Source: Massilia sp. (GTDB lineage: Bacteria; Pseudomonadota; Gammaproteobacteria; Burkholderiales; Burkholderiaceae_D). From it: a stretch of DNA of 64,000 nt. Under the pieces are notes generated by a model. That model was given only the letters and a program-made list of their open reading frames with translations, was not told the DNA's origin and made no database searches. The stretch's first letter is position 1. Every line of letters starts with the position of its first letter. The DNA lies in contig JANYGW010000211.1 of NCBI GenBank assembly GCA_025359245.1, forward strand, positions 1 to 64,000, written 5' to 3'. Of the stretch, positions 1 to 8,342 are shown in pieces. The translations under genes were made by a program, and so were the position numbers.

Positions 1-125
1 TGATCGGTGCCGAGAATTTTTGCGTCATTCGCTCCTGTCTCGACACACTACGCAAACAAGGCCATGGCATGCTCGAGGTACTGCTCCGGGCATTCAACGG
101 CAATCCTATCGCGCTCGCTGCATAG
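1..125 (+). CDS. C-terminal end of a transposase-like ORF entering from the left
   Basis: An open frame enters from the left edge and ends at a TAG at 123-125, giving about 40 residues. The tail has the pattern F-x-V-I-R-S-C-L-D-T-L-R-K-Q-G followed by a short hydrophobic helix. From memory this resembles the last segment of some IS66-type DDE transposases, which end with an 'IRSYxxTxRKxG' helix. No inverted terminal repeat can be judged because the element is cut by the window edge. The family call is tentative; it could be another protein ending in an amphipathic helix. Confidence 0.35.
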   Translation, partial: IGAENFCVIRSCLDTLRKQGHGMLEVLLRAFNGNPIALAA

Positions 126-402
126 CGGCTGAACAGTCACAGATTTTCTAAAGAGTGTGGGCTATGGCGTAATCGAAAAATAAAATTGCGCGGGGCGCGT
201 CCGCGAATGCCATGTCGAATTGTAAAAGGCCCTTAACTTTACTGATCCGCGTATGAAAACCCCGTAAGAAATGCGCGTAGAATTAAAAAATTCGGCGCCC
301 AACCGTGGCACGGAAACTATTTGTTACGAGTGATACAGCTTGAGGACGCCTAGCGCAGGCCGGCCAGAGTACGATTCACTGCTGACTCGGAGGGAGATGA
401 CA

Positions 403-1731
403 ATGACCAGCCTGAAATTTTTCTTGCTACCCATCGCGCTCCTTGCAGCACCGCTTGCTGTTCATGCCGACGATTGGAACAATGACAACGGATACCGGCG
501 CGCTGACCGCATACCCAAGGATGTATTTTGGGAAGGTAATTGCCGTATCGAGCAATGGCTCAACCGCAATGGCGAATTGGTAGGACGGCGCAAGTGCATG
601 AGCGCCGCCGACGCGCGCGCATGGCGTGAAGATGCCGACGATCCGCAGCCGAGCCGCTACGCCGACGAGCGCGAGCCGCAGCGTACATCGGCTGAACGTT
701 CATCCGCCGAGCGCGACGCACGAGGCTACCCCGAATACGACGCGCGGCGCTATCCCGAAGAAAATGATCAACGGCGCGACGCCGCGCCGGCCACGCCGGC
801 AGCGCGCAATATCGAGCCGATCATGTTGGCGCCCAAAGTGGCGGCCAAGCCCGAACCCGTGATGCGCCCGCCCCTGAAAATGCCGCCGATGATAGAAAAA
901 TCCCCAGGCACGCCCATCGCGCCGCATATCGCGGACCAACCCGCGCCGGTGGTGAAGGCGCCACCCGTCGTCGTGGCAAAAGCCGCGCCGGTGGCGCCCG
1001 CGCCGCATGTCGTTGCGAAGATCGCTCCGGTGGCGCCAGTGCGGCACGTGCTCGCCAAAGCCGCGCCGCCAATGAAAGCGCCGCGCACCGTCGCAAAAGC
1101 GGAGCCGGCGCCAAAAGTGGCGCACATGGTTGCCAAACCGGTCAAGGCGACGCGCGCCGTCGCCAAGGCCGAGCCGGCGCCGAAAGTTGCGCGCACGGTT
1201 GCGAAAGCCACCCCGGCAATCAAGGCCCCACGCATCGCCGCCAAGGCCGAGCCGGCCCCGAAAGCGGTTCGCCTGGCCGCCAGGCATGAGCCAGTAGCGC
1301 CAGTGTTGGCGCCCAAGACCAAGGTACAACATGTCGCGGCAAGGCACGAACCGGTGGCCCCTGTCGCGCATGTCGCTGCCCGGGCGGCGCCTGCGGTCCC
1401 TGCAGTGCCCGCGATTGAAAAGCTCGAGTCGGCAGAGCTGGCGCCGCCCCCGCTTGCCAAAGCGGCGGCCAGCGCCGAGCCTGCCGCTGTCGCCGACAGC
1501 GCCGATCCGGTCGCAAAAACGCCAGTGAAGCACCAGAAGTCCGGCTGGATCGTGATCATGTCGCCGGATCAGGAAAAGGCCCAGGCTGTGGTGAGGGCGC
1601 CGCTGATGTCAACCAAGGCAACGAGCAGCAAGACGCAAGGTTATGCGACCACCGAACATGCTGCGAAGCTCAGCCCCTACGACGAGTATGTGCTGCGAAA
1701 AAACAAAGAGACCTACACCAATTTGAAGTGA
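403..1731 (+). CDS. Secreted Ala/Pro/Lys-rich repeat protein of unknown function
   Basis: The chosen ATG at 403 lies 8 bases after a GGAGGG ribosome-binding site (389-394); an in-frame ATG at 397 is too close to it. The product is 442 residues. It starts with a signal peptide ending near V-H-A-D. A small globular segment follows (about residues 20-60) with two Cys and W-N-R-N-G-E-L. The middle, about residues 130-370, is low-complexity sequence built from imperfect units of the type VAKAEPAPKVA, rich in Ala, Pro, Lys and His. The last 70 residues are more complex and polar. Nothing catalytic is visible. A periplasmic or envelope-spanning spacer role is possible from the Pro/Ala/Lys composition, but this is inference. 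Confidence 0.7.
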   Translation: MTSLKFFLLPIALLAAPLAVHADDWNNDNGYRRADRIPKDVFWEGNCRIEQWLNRNGELVGRRKCMSAADARAWREDADDPQPSRYADEREPQRTSAERSSAERDARGYPEYDARRYPEENDQRRDAAPATPAARNIEPIMLAPKVAAKPEPVMRPPLKMPPMIEKSPGTPIAPHIADQPAPVVKAPPVVVAKAAPVAPAPHVVAKIAPVAPVRHVLAKAAPPMKAPRTVAKAEPAPKVAHMVAKPVKATRAVAKAEPAPKVARTVAKATPAIKAPRIAAKAEPAPKAVRLAARHEPVAPVLAPKTKVQHVAARHEPVAPVAHVAARAAPAVPAVPAIEKLESAELAPPPLAKAAASAEPAAVADSADPVAKTPVKHQKSGWIVIMSPDQEKAQAVVRAPLMSTKATSSKTQGYATTEHAAKLSPYDEYVLRKNKETYTNLK

Positions 1732-1901
1732 TTCGTGGCGGGGAGCGGCGCTGGTTTGGGGGCCGTGGCGCAGACGGATGCACGAGCTCGCAGGTATTTT
1801 CTGGGCTGCACAGGCCGTTCGATTGAAATTTGCGTGGAAGTCATTTGCAGTCTGGATACAATGGCGAACCAATTCGTTAACCACTTATCCAGGAACCCCC
1901 A

Positions 1902-2057
1902 ATGAATATCCACTTTTCGATGGTACCCATCGTCTCTCTCGTATGCGGTGTCTTGATTTTGGTGATGCCGAAATTATTAAACTACATTATCGCGCTGTAT
2001 CTGATCGCGATCGGACTGATCGGCTTGTTCGGCATGGGCCATTTACACGTCAGCTGA
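1902..2057 (+). CDS. DUF3096-type small membrane protein
   Basis: This short gene encodes 51 residues, with AGGA at 1891-1894 seven bases before the ATG. The product is almost entirely two hydrophobic helices: about residues 6-22, and 27-44 after a P-K-L-L-N-Y turn. The pattern 'G-V-L-I-L-V-M-P-K-L-L-N-Y-I-I-A-L-Y-L' is the hallmark of DUF3096, a family of tiny inner-membrane proteins of unknown function. Length matches the family. It appears to be monocistronic and converges on the following minus-strand gene. Confidence 0.75.
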   Translation: MNIHFSMVPIVSLVCGVLILVMPKLLNYIIALYLIAIGLIGLFGMGHLHVS

Positions 2058-2076
2058 CACACGCTTTGGCCGGATT

Positions 2077-2451
2077 CTATCCGACCTTCAGCGAAAACCA
2101 GGCACGCAATCCATATGGTGGAGGCAGTGGAAAGGAAGGGCCAACCGACCTGAAAATGCCGTCTGCCGATACTTTTCCGATGAACTTGCCCGCCAGGTAG
2201 AAATCCATGTTGCGCGCTTGGGGATGGAGGCAGGCGTCGTTCTGCGCGATTCGCTCCATTAACTGGACTCGCCCCTGGACCAGCATGCCGTCCATCTCCG
2301 GGCGCCAGGAAAAATCGACGTGGTTGCCCTTGTCGCTCCATGTCCCGAGATCCCGCAGATTTTCTTGCGATAGCGCCGCTGCGCGCTTGTCGCAAGCCGC
2401 AAATGCATTCGAGAGTAGCAGGAGCAGCCCGCAGAATACTGCAATTCGCAT
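2077..2451 (-). CDS. Small secreted protein, function unknown
   Basis: The 124-residue product begins with a clear signal peptide (hydrophobic core C-G-L-L-L-L-L-S-N, cleavage after A-F-A). The mature part contains W-S-D-K-G-N-H-V-D-F-S-W-R-P-E-M-D-G and two Cys. I do not recognise the family. It is probably periplasmic. It stands alone, converging on the DUF3096 gene and separated by about 90 bases from the end of the ABC operon, which runs on the same strand. Confidence 0.55.
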   Translation of the reverse strand: MRIAVFCGLLLLLSNAFAACDKRAAALSQENLRDLGTWSDKGNHVDFSWRPEMDGMLVQGRVQLMERIAQNDACLHPQARNMDFYLAGKFIGKVSADGIFRSVGPSFPLPPPYGLRAWFSLKVG

Positions 2452-2544
2452 AGTCGTCTTCCAAAAATGATGTCGAAAGAATAGCAGAATCTCGGCGGCA
2501 GAAATGCAATTTTTCGTTCTTTGTGCGCGCTTGGATCATACCGA

Positions 2545-3357
2545 TCAAATACGCTGAAACAGCTCCTTAATTTCCATCACCAGCGGATAGAAGTTCGGAT
2601 GCCGCTCCACATCCTTGTTCCACGCCAGGTCGCGTTCAATCAGGTCGTAGCTCTTGATGCAGGTCGATCCCGGCAGCCACGCCCCGTCTTCGGCTCGTTC
2701 GCGCCCCAGCACCCAGATCGTGTCCGAAATCGCGACGGCGGTGCTGATGTCGTGGGTGGTGATGATCAGGGTATTCAATTCATCCACCGTGGACACCTCG
2801 CGGATCAGGTCCACGGTCTTTTGCTTCATGATCACGTCCAGTCCCGAGAACGGTTCGTCCATCAGGATGAAATGCGAACTGCACAGCAATTGCTGGATGA
2901 TGGCGATGCGTTGGCGCTGGCCGCCCGACAATTGCACCGGATACAGGTCCTTCTGGTCCAGCATGCCGAAACCATCCAGCAATTTGACGATATCGGCCGT
3001 CGCCTTGTGCGCCTGCTGCGCCGCCAGCGCCAGATTGGACCACACGGTGCGGTGTTCGAGCAGTGGATAGTTCTGGAATACCACGCCGACCTGCCCCGCC
3101 CTCACCGGCAGGTTCTTGCCGTTCAGTCCAACCATGCCCGTGCTCGCTTGCTGCAGGCCGGCGATGCAGCGAAACAGCTGGGTCTTGCCGATGCCCGATG
3201 GTCCGAGCAGCGACACCACCTGTCCCTGCACCATGCCGGGCCGCACGATGTTGTCGATGGTCAGGCTCAGGTCGCGCAAGATCTGCTTGCCGCCGTATTG
3301 CAGGCCGAGCTGGGCTATCGTCAGCAGGCGTTCTTGTTTCTTGTATTCTTCCGACAT
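2545..3357 (-). CDS. ABC transporter ATP-binding protein (last gene of five-gene operon)
   Basis: This 270-residue ATPase has every ABC motif: Walker A GPSGIGKT (52-59), Q-loop Gln95, signature LSGGQ (143-147), Walker B FILMDE (163-168), D-loop SGLD and switch His202. It most resembles the nitrate/sulfonate/taurine (SsuB/TauB) importer ATPases. The start follows the permease stop by three bases, so the two are translationally linked. It should power the membrane permease encoded just upstream. The substrate is not evident from this subunit. It is the distal gene of a minus-strand operon that also contains an OmpA-fused binding protein and two coiled-coil proteins. Confidence 0.9.
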   Translation of the reverse strand: MSEEYKKQERLLTIAQLGLQYGGKQILRDLSLTIDNIVRPGMVQGQVVSLLGPSGIGKTQLFRCIAGLQQASTGMVGLNGKNLPVRAGQVGVVFQNYPLLEHRTVWSNLALAAQQAHKATADIVKLLDGFGMLDQKDLYPVQLSGGQRQRIAIIQQLLCSSHFILMDEPFSGLDVIMKQKTVDLIREVSTVDELNTLIITTHDISTAVAISDTIWVLGRERAEDGAWLPGSTCIKSYDLIERDLAWNKDVERHPNFYPLVMEIKELFQRI

Positions 3358-3360
3358 GGT

Positions 3361-4143
3361 TTATCCATTCAACTGCGAAAAACGCAGATAGGGGCAGGCG
3401 GCGTCGCGCAACAGCTTCATCAGGTAGTCTTGCCCCAGGCCATACACCAGGATCGTGATCTGGATGGCGAACACCGCAGCCAGGTGAAAATGCCTGTTTT
3501 GATTGAGCAGCAAGGTGCCGATCCCGCCTTCCGAGCGCACCAGTCCTTCGACCATTGACAGGATGGTCCAGCCCATCGCCGCGTTCTGCCGCACCAGGTC
3601 CAGGATCTCGGGCAGCTTGGCGCATATGATGGTTTCATACGCCGTGCGCCACGGGCCCAGGCCCATCGTGCGCGCGTAGTCCAGCGTTTGCCGGGTCACG
3701 GAATCGACCGTCGAGAGCAAATTGGTCAGCAGGAAGGCCGTCATGCCGAAGGTCAGCAGCCACAGCTTGAGCTGCGCGCCATCGGCAGTCCACAGGGTGA
3801 ACAGAAAGGTGATGCCGGCAAAGCCGAGAAAGCGCAGCGACGTCAGCCAGCGCGCCGCTGTCTTGAAGAACGACATCGTGCTCAGGCTGGCGATCGCCAG
3901 CGATATCGCGCTCGACCAGGCGATCGCCTTCAGGATCGTCAGCGCGCTGTTGGCCAGCTCGATCAGCAAGCCATCATTGGCTGCCATCGCGTTCCACGCG
4001 CGCGCAATCTCGAGCGGCGTGGGGATGATCTTGCTGGGCGAAAGCAGCCAGAACAGTATCAACAGGCCGACCTGGACCAGGATCAGCGTCGCGCCGATGC
4101 CCGGATGGGCAAACGGCGTGAAGTACTTGCGCAAGGCGTTCAT
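3361..4143 (-). CDS. ABC transporter inner-membrane permease (SsuC/TauC-like)
   Basis: The 260-residue product has about six membrane segments and a cytoplasmic EAA-type loop around 'A-R-T-M-G-L-G-P-W-R-T-A-Y-E-T-I', which is where such permeases dock to the ATPase. Size and layout fit the MetI-like permease family of nitrate/sulfonate/taurine importers. It begins 14 bases after the binding-protein stop and ends three bases before the ATPase start. The system therefore has one permease (homodimer) and one ATPase, as usual for this class. The transported ligand cannot be read from the sequence. Confidence 0.88.
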   Translation of the reverse strand: MNALRKYFTPFAHPGIGATLILVQVGLLILFWLLSPSKIIPTPLEIARAWNAMAANDGLLIELANSALTILKAIAWSSAISLAIASLSTMSFFKTAARWLTSLRFLGFAGITFLFTLWTADGAQLKLWLLTFGMTAFLLTNLLSTVDSVTRQTLDYARTMGLGPWRTAYETIICAKLPEILDLVRQNAAMGWTILSMVEGLVRSEGGIGTLLLNQNRHFHLAAVFAIQITILVYGLGQDYLMKLLRDAACPYLRFSQLNG

Positions 4144-4157
4144 GTGGTCGTACAGCC

Positions 4158-5909
4158 TCAGTTGGTCTGCAGCAGGATGATGTCGACGCGACGGTTCTTG
4201 GCGCGTCCTTCGCCCGAACGGTTGTCGGCCAGCGGCACCGTGTCGCCAAAGCCCCGGGTGCGTACGCGCTCGCTCGGGAAGGCCGATTCCGCGTTATGCA
4301 CGATCCAGTTCTTGACAGCGTCGGCGCGTGCCTTCGACAAGCCCAGGTTGCTGCCTGCATTGCCGACGCTATCCGTGTGGCCGTTGATTTGCACGGTCAA
4401 GCCGGTGATCGAAATCTGGTTCAGCACATCATCGAGCACGCCGGCCGCCGCTGGCGTGAAGTTCGCCCTGCCCGACTCGAATTCAATCGAATAGGCCTTC
4501 TTCGCGAAGGTGGCGGTCACCGCCGCATTGGCCGCGAACGCGCCCGCATCGGCCTTCGCCGTTTGGGTGGACTTGGCCAGCAAGGCCTGCAGATAGCTGG
4601 TGTTGACCACGTCGGCATACGGCAACGGCTGGTCCATCACGCTCGGATAGTACTGGTGGTCGATGTTGCCGAACACCGTGTAGACGCGCTTGTACAGGTT
4701 GTCGTTGCCGGCCAGGCCGAACAGGTAGGCGTTGTCGCCCAGGCCACTGGTGGTCGAGCCGCCCAGGCCGCCCGCGCCCTTGAAGTACTTCTTCCAATAG
4801 GCGGCGTCTTCTTCCTTGAACACCTTGGCATTGATCGCCGCGCCGGCGCTCAAGGCGGCGTCGCTATTGCGCACCATCTCGCCGCCTTCCAGCGCCGCGG
4901 CCAGGAAGTTCTGGACCAAGGCTGGATTGGCTTCCATCCAGGCCTTGTTGCCGATGACGGTGGCCGGCATCTGCCATTTGTATTCGAGCGTCGATGCGAC
5001 CGCCGTGATACCGGCGCAGGCCTTGCCTGGCTTGGCGCATTCGGTGCTCACCTTGACGTCGCCCGGGGTCCAGGTCGCCGTGCCGTTCTGGACCACCCGG
5101 CGCCGCTCGCCCGTCAGCCGTCCTTTGGAGACGACCGGGCGTTCTTCCGCATAGCCGGCGATCAGTTTTTCATCGGCTTCCGTGAAGGCGTTGACGGCCA
5201 CGAAATTGATCGCATCCGGGTCATAGGTCTTGCTGTTGGCGTTGATGGGGATGTTGTTATCCGTGGCCCACTTGAAGCAGATATGCAGGTCGCCATCGCG
5301 CTCGACGCCGCCGATCAGGGCGCCGCGCGCCAACTGTGGATTGCCCTTGACGGCGGCCGGCAGCATGCACTTGTCCTCGCCGCGGCTGTAGCCGAGCGAG
5401 CCGATGACCTGCACCGATTGGCCCAGCTTGCGCATGGCCTCGTTGGTGGCTGCCGCGTAAGCCGGATAGCCGTCGCCCATGATGACCACGAAGGCCACGC
5501 CTTCAGGCGGGTTGGGATTACCGGCTGCGTACGACTTGGCGAAGGCCACCTGCTGCGCCGTCATCTGCGCATAGTCGTCCTGGCGCTCGATGGCGAGCTT
5601 GACGCCGCGCTTGTCCATCAGGCTGCCGGCAGTCGTGTTGACGTCGCCGTTGGCGTACATCATCCCGGTGGTGGCATTCCAGGCCAGCGTTTGCAGCTTC
5701 ATGACGTAGCTCGAACCAGCCGGCGCGATGCTCACGCGCGACACGTCTGCCTGTTGCGCGACGGCGCCGTCGGGCAGGTCGATCCGGGGCGGCACGCTCG
5801 ATGCGGCTGCCGTCCTGGCGTCCAGATAGCCGAAGTGATTGGCGGTGTAGCCTGCCGTTGCGACGACGGTGGCGATGAGGAGGGCTTTGCCCCCGGCTTT
5901 GAGTTTCAT
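4158..5909 (-). CDS. Periplasmic substrate-binding protein fused to OmpA peptidoglycan-binding domain
   Basis: This is a 583-residue envelope protein. An uncleaved-looking hydrophobic segment (about 8-30) lacks a clear A-x-A site, suggesting a membrane anchor. Residues about 60-440 resemble a bacterial solute-binding protein of the NMT1/phosphate-sulfonate type. Residues 473-580 form an OmpA-like domain with N-G-H-T-D-S-V-G (about 509-516), L-S-K-A-R-A-D-A-V and G-R-A-K-N-R-R-V-D-I, the residues that hold diaminopimelate in peptidoglycan. A binding protein fixed to the cell wall is unusual for an importer and suggests sensing or envelope-linked transport. Spacing to neighbours is 26 and 14 bases, so it is co-transcribed. 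The ligand is unknown. Confidence 0.85.
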   Translation of the reverse strand: MKLKAGGKALLIATVVATAGYTANHFGYLDARTAAASSVPPRIDLPDGAVAQQADVSRVSIAPAGSSYVMKLQTLAWNATTGMMYANGDVNTTAGSLMDKRGVKLAIERQDDYAQMTAQQVAFAKSYAAGNPNPPEGVAFVVIMGDGYPAYAAATNEAMRKLGQSVQVIGSLGYSRGEDKCMLPAAVKGNPQLARGALIGGVERDGDLHICFKWATDNNIPINANSKTYDPDAINFVAVNAFTEADEKLIAGYAEERPVVSKGRLTGERRRVVQNGTATWTPGDVKVSTECAKPGKACAGITAVASTLEYKWQMPATVIGNKAWMEANPALVQNFLAAALEGGEMVRNSDAALSAGAAINAKVFKEEDAAYWKKYFKGAGGLGGSTTSGLGDNAYLFGLAGNDNLYKRVYTVFGNIDHQYYPSVMDQPLPYADVVNTSYLQALLAKSTQTAKADAGAFAANAAVTATFAKKAYSIEFESGRANFTPAAAGVLDDVLNQISITGLTVQINGHTDSVGNAGSNLGLSKARADAVKNWIVHNAESAFPSERVRTRGFGDTVPLADNRSGEGRAKNRRVDIILLQTN

Positions 5910-5935
5910 GATGGTTTCCTTGTTCGAGTAATAAA

Positions 5936-6946
5936 TTATTGTTGATCGAAAAATTTGTTCAAATCGTCGCCGTTGCGCGCTGCCTTCGCGCCCAGCGTTT
6001 CCAGCATCAGGCGTTTTTCACCGCCCAGCACCAGGGAGTCGGCCTTGTTTTCCCAGGCCGTCAACTTTTCCATTGCCAGCGCGTCGTACACGCCGTTTTG
6101 CAGGTCCATGCCTTCGAGGATGGACTTGGTGGTGTCCATGAAATCGTCGATTTCGCCGAGGCGCTGGCCGTAGTCGGCGACGGTAAAATCCATCGCCTGG
6201 TCGAACAAATCCTTTTCCGGACCCGAGCCGCGCAGGATCGACATGGCGCCGTTGATGGCCCTGCCGGCCTTGAAAATGGCGTCGCGTTCATCCGACTTCA
6301 CTTGCACTTCTTCGACCATGTCGGCGATCGTGACCTCGGTCGCTTCCTGGTATTTGCGCAGCGCGCGGTGCAGGATGGTCATCTTGTCGAGCATCTGCTG
6401 GTACGTGATGTTCGATTTCTCGAGCCGGCCGGCGGAACGCGCCTGCAGCGAAAACTGCATCGGCATGGCGCGGTCCTTGGCCACGGCGGCGGTGCGCATG
6501 GCGGTGTCGATACCGTCGCGGTTCTTGTCGATCTTGAGCTTGATGACCGTGATCTGGCCGTTCAGGGCCGCGATGTTGCGGTCCATGACCACCTTCTTGG
6601 CCTTGAGCGTATCGATATAGTTGCGCATGATCCCGATCGGATCGATTTCGACGATCTTGCCGGTGAGCGCGCGCATCGCGCTTTTGAATACCGCGCTCAC
6701 CGCCGTCTGGAACGACTTGTTGGTCAGGATGTAGAGCAGCGAGAACAGCACGGTCCCGCTGATGGTCAGGGTGATCGCCTTGCCGACCGCGTCGATCCCC
6801 ATGGTGAGCACGTCGAGGATGGCCGGCAGCCAGGCGCGCGCGACGAAAAAGCCGCCTACCGACAGCAGGGCAATGGTGATCATGCCGGTCGTGCCTTCAG
6901 GGCGGTCCCAGAAATGCTTCGGCTTGTATGGTGTGATGTTGTTCAT
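5936..6946 (-). CDS. Membrane-anchored coiled-coil protein of unknown function
   Basis: The 336-residue product has two N-terminal hydrophobic segments (about 20-38 and 54-76). A long, charged, mostly helical region follows (about 95-330), with heptad-like stretches around 'I-A-A-L-N-G-Q-I-T-V-I-K-L-K-I-D-K'. There are no Cys residues or catalytic motifs. The layout loosely recalls PspA-like or TelA-like envelope stress proteins, but I cannot assign it to either family. It is second in the operon, 27 bases after the first coiled-coil gene and 26 before the OmpA-fused binding protein. An accessory role for the ABC system at the inner membrane is inferred from context only. Confidence 0.75.
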   Translation of the reverse strand: MNNITPYKPKHFWDRPEGTTGMITIALLSVGGFFVARAWLPAILDVLTMGIDAVGKAITLTISGTVLFSLLYILTNKSFQTAVSAVFKSAMRALTGKIVEIDPIGIMRNYIDTLKAKKVVMDRNIAALNGQITVIKLKIDKNRDGIDTAMRTAAVAKDRAMPMQFSLQARSAGRLEKSNITYQQMLDKMTILHRALRKYQEATEVTIADMVEEVQVKSDERDAIFKAGRAINGAMSILRGSGPEKDLFDQAMDFTVADYGQRLGEIDDFMDTTKSILEGMDLQNGVYDALAMEKLTAWENKADSLVLGGEKRLMLETLGAKAARNGDDLNKFFDQQ

Positions 6947-6973
6947 GATTGACGCCTCCGTGCGCCGGTGTGG

Positions 6974-7636
6974 TTAAGCCAGGATGGAACTGAGTGCTGC
7001 CTTCTTGGCCGCCAGGTCGGCCTTGAGAAAATCGACGGACCGGTCGAACGCGGCCGACAGGGCCGTGATCTCGGTATCGGCCTGGTCGGCCTGCATGGTC
7101 AGCTCACGGCGCTGCGCCGTGTTCTTGACGCTGTCCGCTTGCAGCCTGGCGATCTCGGTTTGCAGGCGTTCGATTTGCGCGCTACTGCCAGCCGATTGCG
7201 CCGCCAAGTCTTCCGCCTGCTTGCGCAAGGCCGCCGACTTGACATTGGTTTGCGCGGCCGACGCCTGCATGAAGCGGATGCGTTCACCTTCGAGGTCGGC
7301 AATGTGCACGTCGATTGCCTGGGTAATGGAGGCAACCGAACGGATGCCCTCACCCGACACCATGGCGAAGGCGGCCTTCAAACGGGTCGTCTCGTCAGGT
7401 ATCACGCTGGCCAGGCGTTGCGCCGCGTCGATCAAGGTCACATAGGCGGTGGAACGCGACGCGATTTTCTCGCGCAGCGTGGCCAGCATCTGCTGGTTGA
7501 GCGATCCGCTTCCGGATACGGCGACGGCGGTTTTTGGTGCCGCGCCAGTGCCGGCGGGCGCTTGCGGACTGACTTCGATATCGACGAACATCCCCAGGAT
7601 TTTGCTTCCCAGGCTGGTGGCAGGACCGTCAGACAT
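6974..7636 (-). CDS. Soluble coiled-coil protein, first gene of ABC/OmpA operon
   Basis: The 220-residue product has a short Gly/Ala/Pro-rich N-terminal part (about 20-45). A helical domain follows, then a long coiled coil (about 125-200) with regular Gln/Leu/Ala heptads. No signal peptide or membrane helix is present, so it should be cytoplasmic. An AAGGAAG site precedes the ATG. It is the promoter-proximal gene of the five-gene minus-strand operon, and about 240 non-coding bases separate it from the next gene. The family is not recognised. Its pairing with a membrane-anchored coiled-coil protein suggests a two-part scaffold. Confidence 0.72.
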   Translation of the reverse strand: MSDGPATSLGSKILGMFVDIEVSPQAPAGTGAAPKTAVAVSGSGSLNQQMLATLREKIASRSTAYVTLIDAAQRLASVIPDETTRLKAAFAMVSGEGIRSVASITQAIDVHIADLEGERIRFMQASAAQTNVKSAALRKQAEDLAAQSAGSSAQIERLQTEIARLQADSVKNTAQRRELTMQADQADTEITALSAAFDRSVDFLKADLAAKKAALSSILA

Positions 7637-7875
7637 ATGCTTCCTTGTAGGTTTAATGGACTCGTTTGCGTGAATCCAGATTAAACTTTCGGATGCAAAG
7701 ATGATGTAAAAAGGTAATGACGCCGTGTAAATGCGGTGTAAATTTCGCGGGGATTTGGTGGGATGTGGACGGCGCGCGGCCGAACCTACTGAAATGAATC
7801 GCGCCGATTTCCTTTAACATTTTGAGAGACGATCAAAACGTGTCAGTATCGATGTGAAGATAGCCTGGGACTCTC

Positions 7876-8301
7876 ATGAACGATCTCGCCGCCACCGGCA
7901 CGCTGCTCCCGTCCCACGAACGTATCCTTGCCCACCTGCGTGAATTGGGCGGGACGGCGCGCACCGTCGAACTGTCCCCGCGTACGATGCTGATCAAGGG
8001 CGGACTGCAGTTCACGCCAGAAAGCGCGGCGTCGGTGCATGCGGACCTGAGGACGCTGGAGATCACCGGCCACCTGCTGCTGGGCGAGCCCACTGCCAGT
8101 GGCGTCATGGTCATGCTGCTCACATGCAGCGATCTGCCGGTCCTGCTCACCTGCCAACGCCTGGTGACCATGTACAGCTGGCTCAATCATCATGAGCGCG
8201 CAGCGCTGCAGCGCTGGGAAGTCGCCAATTTGGGATACGGCGGGTCGAGCGCGCGGGAATGGCCTGGCTGGCCGACGATCTACCGGCGCCGTTACAGCTA
8301 A
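7876..8301 (+). CDS. Small protein with possible winged-helix fold, unknown
   Basis: The 141-residue product begins M-N-D-L-A-A-T-G. Its N-terminal half has a pattern like a winged helix: helix, 'G-G-T-A-R-T-V-E-L' turn, helix 'S-A-A-S-V-H-A-D-L-R-T-L-E-I-T-G', then a hydrophobic strand. The C-terminal third is Trp/Tyr/Arg-rich. No signal peptide or membrane helix is seen. It is divergent from the coiled-coil/ABC operon and convergent with the LysR gene, with a hairpin between them. A DNA-binding role is only a guess from the predicted fold. Confidence 0.5.
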   Translation: MNDLAATGTLLPSHERILAHLRELGGTARTVELSPRTMLIKGGLQFTPESAASVHADLRTLEITGHLLLGEPTASGVMVMLLTCSDLPVLLTCQRLVTMYSWLNHHERAALQRWEVANLGYGGSSAREWPGWPTIYRRRYS

Positions 8302-8342
8302 GGGGACGGATGCGGCATGGCTGTTCGCCGCATCATCGTCCC
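8302..8342. terminator. Hairpin between convergent genes
   Basis: An imperfect stem pairs GATGCGGC with GCCGCATC, and outer GGGACG with CGTCCC across a small bulge. It lies directly after the stop of the gene ending at 8301 and overlaps the last codons of the convergent LysR gene. It may terminate transcription from both sides. There is no long T-run, so efficiency is uncertain. Confidence 0.4.

Noticed and set aside
768-1559. Long minus-strand open frames opposite the repeat protein
   Set aside because: They are the complement of GC-rich Ala/Pro/Lys repeat codons. Their products are low-complexity Ala/Gly/Thr or Arg-rich sequence with no ribosome-binding site.
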